Assembly: GCA_913776615.1 (NCBI GenBank)
Contig: CAJYPK010000047.1
Span: 124,001-188,000 of the forward strand
DNA: 64,000 nucleotides
Direction: 5' to 3'
DNA from: an uncultured Hymenobacter sp.
Lineage (GTDB): Bacteria; Bacteroidota; Bacteroidia; Cytophagales; Hymenobacteraceae
The notes below the pieces were generated by a model. It ran no database searches. It was not told the DNA's origin and saw only the letters and a program-made list of their open reading frames with translations. The position numbers were made by a program, and so were the translations under genes. This document shows, piece after piece, positions 58,501 to 64,000 of the stretch. Positions within the stretch are counted from its first letter, which is position 1, and each line of letters opens with the position of its first letter.

Positions 58501-59571
58501 ATGCTTGATAATCAAACAAATAATCATCATCATCTGAAGGACTTTGAAGTCCTAAAGGGGAATGCACAACATCTAGCTGAGCTGTCTCGCTACTTTCCAT
58601 CTCAGGGCTTCGATGTAATTGTAACCTCGCCACCTTATTGGCAAAGAAGGGATTATGGGCATCCTGAACAACTAGGTCAGGAGAAAACACCAGAGCAATT
58701 CGTCGAAACTTTGGCAGACACTGTGACAACATGGGCGCAATGGCTGGCTAATCATGGGTCTGTTTTTATCAACCTAGCAGACACTCATTATAAAGGCTTT
58801 TTAGTGGGTGTGCCTATCTTGTTTGAGATGGCTATGCGCAAGCGAGGTTGGCATGTTGCGCACCGCATAGTTTGGAGTAAATCCAGTAGTGTGCCAACGC
58901 CATCCTCAAAAAGACTAGCCAATCGCCATGAAACAATAATGCAACTGGTACCGCCTCGAAAACAGAGCACAGGCGGCTATTATTTTGACCGATTTGCCTT
59001 AATCAACCACTCACCAAGTGCTGAGATTGGGGATGTGTGGCATGTGCCACCGAGTAGAAGTAAGAGTGGGCATATTGCTCCATTTCCAGTTGAACTAGTA
59101 CGACGTATTTTGCTTTTAACTTGTCCACCACAAGTATGCGAATCTTGTGGTAAGCCTTATCGGCGGTTAGTTGGACCATCAAATCAGCTTGATGAAAAAC
59201 GGCCTCAAGCCCGTCGGGCAATGAAGATTTTTGCGGAGAAAGGTCTTAATGATGCTCATTTAGCAGCTATTCGCGCTGTAGGCATTTCAGACGCGGGGAT
59301 GGGTAAAAAGCTACAAAAAGGTGCTGGTCGCAACTCTTCCTCTGTACAGCAGTTGGCTGATGAAGCTAAGGTTGCATTAGGTGGATATTTTCGTGAGTTT
59401 ACGTTTGCTCCAAAACAGCATCTGGGCTGGGAAGCATGCAACTGTGGCTCTGATACGCGACCAGGATGGATACTTGACCCTTTCTCTGGGTCAAATACTT
59501 CGCTAGTAGCTGCAAAAGAATTGGGATTTAGAGCGGTGGGTGTAGATTTAACACCTCATCCATTCCCCTAA
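58501..59571 (+). CDS. DNA N4/N6 methyltransferase (beta class)
   Basis: 356 residues. The catalytic motif TSPPYW (42-47) comes first and the SAM motif DPFSGSNT (326-333) last, the permuted beta order; TSPPYW is common in N4-cytosine enzymes. A zinc-ribbon-like insert has Cys208, 213 and 216, with Cys313 and 315 later. It is much more AT-rich than the prophage late genes. The helicase-nuclease gene starts 14 nt downstream, so the two are likely one operon. Target site unknown. Confidence 0.87.
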   Translation: MLDNQTNNHHHLKDFEVLKGNAQHLAELSRYFPSQGFDVIVTSPPYWQRRDYGHPEQLGQEKTPEQFVETLADTVTTWAQWLANHGSVFINLADTHYKGFLVGVPILFEMAMRKRGWHVAHRIVWSKSSSVPTPSSKRLANRHETIMQLVPPRKQSTGGYYFDRFALINHSPSAEIGDVWHVPPSRSKSGHIAPFPVELVRRILLLTCPPQVCESCGKPYRRLVGPSNQLDEKRPQARRAMKIFAEKGLNDAHLAAIRAVGISDAGMGKKLQKGAGRNSSSVQQLADEAKVALGGYFREFTFAPKQHLGWEACNCGSDTRPGWILDPFSGSNTSLVAAKELGFRAVGVDLTPHPFP

Positions 59572-59585
59572 ATATCTTGCATGCT

Positions 59586-62500
59586 ATGATGCTTACTAAA
59601 AAGGACGACCAACCGAAGTTATCATTCAAGAAGAAAGCGCTATCTGCTTTTATCCGAACAGGTTGCGAGCGGCAATTTCGCTTGAACATGTATTTAGATT
59701 CCTACCGCCGAGATAAAGGCATGCCAGTAAAGCAAGACCAGCGGTCAGGTCTGGGCGGTGCAGGTGATATGGGCTATGAGTGGCAGGGAAAGAAAGTAAA
59801 AGAATTACAAGAGGTATTTGGAGTAGGCAGCGTATTGCAGCCCAAAAAAGGCTTTGAGCAGCAGCAACTGCTAGATGTGCTTAGTAAGGAGCTGCATCCA
59901 CATCAGTTTATCGTTGAAGCTAGCTACTCGTCTAATACAGAGGAGTTTAAAGGAGGCATGGGGTTAATAAACTTGCAGGACGAGTTTGGCAATGACCTAT
60001 CGCTTGGTGAGAACCGAGCTGACATTATTCAAGTGCTGCCTGCTTGCAAGGACGTAGAACGTCAGTCAGATGACTATGCTGGTTATTGGCAGAAGGTTAA
60101 CTTAGATGGTAGCCTAACCGATTTAGAGCCAAATGATGAGCGGCTGCGCCTGCGCATCATCGATATTAAGCTTTCGGCTGAACCAGGTGCTCACTATTTC
60201 GCGGAAGTTATTTATTATGCCCTTACGCTAGCTGGTTGGTTAGAGGCGCACGAACCGCAACTTAAGCAGCGGTTCGTAGTAGTGGCTGCCTCGGCAGTAT
60301 GGCCAGGTAGCCACGATGCTTCGGCAGTAGCAACAGCGCGGCAGCGTTTAGACGCTCACGGTATGTCTGTGACATTGGCCGCGCTAGCTGCGGCTTTAGA
60401 GTCAGATATTGAGTTAGCTCCCTTTGACATTTTTGCGGCTCGACTGCGGAGTATATTCCAAAGCACTCTGCCTAGAGTTTTGCGTACACCGTGGCGGGAA
60501 CTAGACTGGCACGTAGACTACTCGTGTAGCGGCTGCGATTTTCTAGGTTATCCATGGCCAGTAGGAGTAGATGCGACCACCCCCAACCAACGTAATGGGG
60601 TGAGTTATCACAAGGAGTGGTGCTGGCCGCAGGCCGAGGCTATACAGCATTTGTCGCGGGTAGCAGGAGTATCGAGAGGTAATGCACGGCAGCTAGAAAT
60701 ACAGACTGTGACAGAATTAGCCTCTTTGTCAGCCAATGATCCTATCTTTAGTAAAAGCTCAACACTCAAAAGTCAGCGGGTGCGTTTTCCTTATCGAGCT
60801 CAAGCGCTCGATGGTCGGTCAGCTAGTCAGATGCCCGACACTGGCACGGACGCACAAATGCCTCGATGGTCCGATTTGCGGGTCTGCTTGTTCCTCGATT
60901 ATGACCTGTCTAGCGCATATACCATTGTATTTGGTTTGAGAGCTGCGTGGCGTGAGCCAAATGGGTTACTAGTACCGAATGAACAAGCACAACGTAAAAC
61001 GTGGGTAGACCAGCGAGAATTTTATAAAGAAGGACTTGATTACCAACTTCAAGGGAATGGAGAGGAAAAGTTTCACGGTATATTTCCGGTAAAAAGCCCA
61101 AAGCTAAGTGATGAAAGGGCAGCGCTTTTCAAATTTCTACGGGCTTTATTAGATATTCAGAAATGGGTGCGTGAAAAGGACGAATTTGATGTAAATGACT
61201 GCTCAGAATACGTAGATGGCCGTCGTGCTAGCTTTCCCGGCAAACCGGCTCGGCGCTCATCCCATCAGATTTATTTATGGGATGAGGCGCAGCTACGCCA
61301 TTTAAAGCGCGTCATCAGCCGACATCTAGCAGCTATTACGGCCGATAAGGAATTGCGTGATGTAGCGTGGCTATTTCCCTCTGGTGAATTATTAGCGCAT
61401 CCCGAAGAGGTTTCTGTGCGTAGCCCATTCACTATGTTGAGTCGGGTAGTGCAGCATACCGTGATGGCAAACTTAGCTCACCATTATACTTTATACGGTG
61501 TAGCAAGACAATACAATGCATATAGTGTGGATTTCCCTATACCTGAAATTGGGCCATTTTACCGGGATGCTCTGAGTGATTTATTACCAGCTGAGCGAAT
61601 CCATGAGGTTTGGAGCGAAAACGATAATCATAAGATTGATTGGGTTAGAGCATTCAGTCGAATTGGTGATGCGACCAGAGCCAAGCTGTCGTATCTAAAC
61701 ACATTAGTGCAGCGTTTGCAAAAGGACTTACGCCTTCAATTAGGCAACAGTGATTTAACAGCCCCCCTGCTGTTGGCGCGACCAGCACGGATGTTACCCA
61801 AACTGCCTTTATTTAGCCGACTACTTTATGAATATACGCGCTTGAATGCAGCGCTAGATGACCTAGAAATTTACACTACGCGGGCCATGCCCGTTTATGA
61901 GCGAGAGGCTAAGTTTCGAGCTGCTTATTTACCGTTTCGCTTGACTGGTACCGTTCGCACACTAGCATTACAAAAGCTACAAGCTACTCAAAAAACGCTC
62001 CTGTTAGACGACGATTATTTGCTCATCTACGAGCTTGGACCAGACTCACACGACATAAACGCACGTCCCGGCGACATTGGATATGCGCTCTCGCCACGCA
62101 ATCAGCCAGGTTTTTTACAACAATCTTGGTTTAGTCTAGTAAATAACAGGGGTTATACGGTACGTCGTAGAGGTGGTGAACCAATAGGAAAAACTATCAA
62201 GACTATCTCTGATGCTGGACTTACTAACGTTTCTATTGAAGCCATTGAACGCCGTGAGGGATTAATTGCTTTACGCCTCAGCGACCGCACTCACGTCACA
62301 TTAGCTGAAGGGAGAAATAATCCAGCCGAAACGCTGGAAGCCGCTGGCTTTGTAAATCTTGAGAGAGATATAATGCTGGATAAGGTTGCACAGGATTTTT
62401 TGTCGAGCAAGGTTAAGGATACGTTGGAAGGCATAGGATTTCCTGAAATTGCCCAGCATGACTCCTTAAATGAATTGTTGGAGCAGACGCTCAATACTAA

Positions 62501-64000
62501 AAATCAGCAACAGTTAATAACTGAGCTTACACCTGCGGCTTCATTCTTGTGGGATACGCAGTCTCTAGCCGCACCTATTGCACGAAACCTTATAGATATT
62601 CGCTCAATATTAGAATCTCACCTCCATAAGGTTAAGCATCAACTAAATGCGTCTCAATGGATGGCTTGGCAAAGTGCATTGCAAACACGCTTAAGTCTTA
62701 TTTGGGGGCCACCTGGTACAGGAAAAAGTCAAACTATTAGAGTACTTATTGCAGGAGCATTGTTGGCTGCACACCAATCTAAGCAGCCATTGCGCATACT
62801 AGTATCTACTATTAGCTATGCAGCGCTCGATAACGTGCTCGAAAAACTGCCTGCCTTGTTCAAAGTAGTATTGCCCGGAGTAGATATCCCTATTATTCGG
62901 CTGCAAAGCGTTTATAAGCAGGAAGACCCTGAAAAGTTACCTGAGTCTATCAAGCGACTTAAAGTGAAAACTCGTAGGACTAGTCAAGAGGTTTTGGATA
63001 TTAAGCAGGAACTCACAAACCCTAAAGGACTTATAGTTGTAGCTGGAGTACCGCAGCAAGTGCACAACCTAGCTATTGCTAGTGAGTTTCCATCACCTAT
63101 GAGCAGTGTTCCAGGAAAGAAAGGCCCATCCAAATTACATCGTGCTACCCAAAGTCGTTGGTTTGATTTGGTAGTTATTGATGAGGCTTCGCAGATGGAT
63201 GTAGCTACTGCGACTCTAGTAGTGTCGAAGGCAACCGATGTAGGAGCTTATGTACTGGCGGGCGATGATTTGCAGCTACCTCCTATCCACGCAGCTGAAC
63301 CACCTGAAAAGCTAGAGTATTACGTTGGCTCTGTCTTTGATTTTGTGCGTAAGGCAAAGGCTATAAGTCCTTTATCACTGGATGTAAATTATCGCTCTAA
63401 CGCAACACTTGTCAAGTTTATTCGTGGTGCGGGCTATAGTAAAGACCTAGCCGCATACAGTCCTCGCTTGTGTTTAGACCTACCGGTATTGCCTACTACC
63501 CGCCCTGTTGACTGGCCTGTACAACTAGCTTGGTCGGCGCAGTGGGGGCAACTGCTTCAGCCCGAATATCCTACGACAGCTTTTATTTATGCTGATAATA
63601 CTTCTAGCCAAGCGAATGACTTTGAAGCTGATGCTGTGGCTGCGCTAGTGTGGCTGCTACGAGGGCGCCTAAAATCCCGGCTTTTGCACGAGCGTGAACC
63701 GGATTCTATTAATCCTGATAAGGAAAAGCCTACTAGTAATGAACCTTACAGTTCAGACAATTTTTGGGATAAAGCTATTGGCGTTGTCACTCCGCATAGG
63801 GCGCAGATGAGTCGCATTGTAAGTCGGCTACAAGAAATATTTTGTAACGACGACCCTGAGAAAATTCGTGCTGCTGTCGATACGGTTGAGCGCTTTCAAG
63901 GTCAAGAGCGCGATGTAGTTATTGCATCCTTTGGCATTGGTGATCCCGATTTAATACGTAGCGAGGATGAGTTTTTATATAGTTTGCGTCGTTTCAATGT
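59586..64000 (+). CDS. RecB/Cas4-like nuclease fused to DNA2/UPF1-type SF1 helicase (partial at window end)
   Basis: The frame is open from ATG 59586 to the window end (over 1470 codons). Cys27, then Cys314, Cys317 and Cys346 bracket a PD-(D/E)xK core (Asp146, then Asp193-Ile-Lys195), the four-Cys Fe-S pattern of AddB/Cas4/Dna2 nucleases. A ~650-residue middle region is unassigned. The helicase has Walker A GPPGTGKS (1041-1048), DEASQ (1199-1203), GDDLQLPPI, NYRSN, GVVTPHRAQ and ERFQGQERDVV. Coupled to the methyltransferase. Likely DNA defence, as a restriction or end-processing arm. Confidence 0.85.
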   Translation, partial: MMLTKKDDQPKLSFKKKALSAFIRTGCERQFRLNMYLDSYRRDKGMPVKQDQRSGLGGAGDMGYEWQGKKVKELQEVFGVGSVLQPKKGFEQQQLLDVLSKELHPHQFIVEASYSSNTEEFKGGMGLINLQDEFGNDLSLGENRADIIQVLPACKDVERQSDDYAGYWQKVNLDGSLTDLEPNDERLRLRIIDIKLSAEPGAHYFAEVIYYALTLAGWLEAHEPQLKQRFVVVAASAVWPGSHDASAVATARQRLDAHGMSVTLAALAAALESDIELAPFDIFAARLRSIFQSTLPRVLRTPWRELDWHVDYSCSGCDFLGYPWPVGVDATTPNQRNGVSYHKEWCWPQAEAIQHLSRVAGVSRGNARQLEIQTVTELASLSANDPIFSKSSTLKSQRVRFPYRAQALDGRSASQMPDTGTDAQMPRWSDLRVCLFLDYDLSSAYTIVFGLRAAWREPNGLLVPNEQAQRKTWVDQREFYKEGLDYQLQGNGEEKFHGIFPVKSPKLSDERAALFKFLRALLDIQKWVREKDEFDVNDCSEYVDGRRASFPGKPARRSSHQIYLWDEAQLRHLKRVISRHLAAITADKELRDVAWLFPSGELLAHPEEVSVRSPFTMLSRVVQHTVMANLAHHYTLYGVARQYNAYSVDFPIPEIGPFYRDALSDLLPAERIHEVWSENDNHKIDWVRAFSRIGDATRAKLSYLNTLVQRLQKDLRLQLGNSDLTAPLLLARPARMLPKLPLFSRLLYEYTRLNAALDDLEIYTTRAMPVYEREAKFRAAYLPFRLTGTVRTLALQKLQATQKTLLLDDDYLLIYELGPDSHDINARPGDIGYALSPRNQPGFLQQSWFSLVNNRGYTVRRRGGEPIGKTIKTISDAGLTNVSIEAIERREGLIALRLSDRTHVTLAEGRNNPAETLEAAGFVNLERDIMLDKVAQDFLSSKVKDTLEGIGFPEIAQHDSLNELLEQTLNTKNQQQLITELTPAASFLWDTQSLAAPIARNLIDIRSILESHLHKVKHQLNASQWMAWQSALQTRLSLIWGPPGTGKSQTIRVLIAGALLAAHQSKQPLRILVSTISYAALDNVLEKLPALFKVVLPGVDIPIIRLQSVYKQEDPEKLPESIKRLKVKTRRTSQEVLDIKQELTNPKGLIVVAGVPQQVHNLAIASEFPSPMSSVPGKKGPSKLHRATQSRWFDLVVIDEASQMDVATATLVVSKATDVGAYVLAGDDLQLPPIHAAEPPEKLEYYVGSVFDFVRKAKAISPLSLDVNYRSNATLVKFIRGAGYSKDLAAYSPRLCLDLPVLPTTRPVDWPVQLAWSAQWGQLLQPEYPTTAFIYADNTSSQANDFEADAVAALVWLLRGRLKSRLLHEREPDSINPDKEKPTSNEPYSSDNFWDKAIGVVTPHRAQMSRIVSRLQEIFCNDDPEKIRAAVDTVERFQGQERDVVIASFGIGDPDLIRSEDEFLYSLRRFN

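Larger units (their letters stand above)
29560..64000. mobile_element. Contractile-tailed prophage (left end at tRNA-Ser; right end beyond window)
   Basis: The region from the tRNA-Ser 3' end to at least the S24 repressor (58391) carries complete head, contractile-tail, lysis, replication and lysogeny modules. Head genes are Mu-like (DUF935 portal, MuF, gpG, DUF1320, protease/scaffold), the sheath is DUF2586-like and the tail module is Mu/P2-like. No MuA/MuB homologue is seen and no integrase is found in the window. Whether the methyltransferase/helicase pair (58501-64000) lies inside the element depends on sequence beyond the window; its position next to the repressor makes this likely. Confidence 0.8.

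Noticed and set aside
60736..62494. Small frames at 60736-60939, 60910-61101 and 62291-62494
   Set aside because: They lie in other frames inside the continuous helicase-nuclease frame.
1..64000. CRISPR array or cas genes
   Set aside because: No regularly spaced direct repeats were seen; the four-Cys nuclease is fused to a helicase and is not Cas4.

Overview
The window looks like a high-GC member of the Bacteroidota, most likely Hymenobacter or a close relative. The grounds are a CE8/GH105/GH28 pectin cluster, a TonB receptor, BatA/BatE-type genes, a YwqK-type protein, and several perfect matches to the Bacteroidota -7 element TAnnTTTG placed just upstream of genes. This is inference from gene families; no database search was possible.

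Region 1 (1-29.5 kb, chromosome). Four minus-strand genes (237-6274) form a pectin-degradation set: polygalacturonase, unsaturated glucuronyl/rhamnogalacturonyl hydrolase, an FAH-family enzyme and pectinesterase. Then come a PAP2 phosphatase, a response regulator and histidine kinase, a beta carbonic anhydrase, two tandem acyltransferase-3 paralogues, a DUF3078 protein, a TonB receptor, an EamA transporter, topoisomerase III, a lipoprotein, a large MORN/YwqK-repeat protein, an AT-rich gene for an eCIS-type DUF4157 protein, a thiolase and a BatB/BatE-like pair. Many intergenic gaps here hold long near-perfect inverted repeats, which I did not see in the prophage.

Region 2 (29.5-58.4 kb, prophage). 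A tRNA-Ser(GCU) gene at 29472-29559 is followed directly by a contractile-tailed prophage. Its late genes form two divergent blocks around a structured control region (44391-44552). The plus block holds small and large terminase, DUF1320, a portal fused to a MuF-type head protein, gpG and a putative head-tail protein. The minus block holds protease/scaffold, capsid, lysis genes, sheath, tube, tail chaperone with a -1 frameshift site, tape measure, baseplate and collar fibre. A minus-strand early block (50336-57526) carries a DnaB/RecA-like ATPase, a winged-helix replication protein and many small unknown genes. It ends at a CI/Cro-like switch: a Cro-like gene diverges from an S24 repressor, with a palindromic operator between them. 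Head and tail are Mu-like, but no transposase is present and the tRNA junction suggests integrase-type insertion. No integrase lies inside the window.

Region 3 (58.5-64 kb). Downstream of the repressor is an AT-richer two-gene unit: a DNA methyltransferase, then 14 nt later a very large protein (over 1470 residues, cut by the window end). That protein joins a four-cysteine RecB/Cas4-like nuclease to a DNA2/UPF1-type SF1 helicase. It is the best candidate here for an undescribed anti-phage system, probably carried by the prophage.
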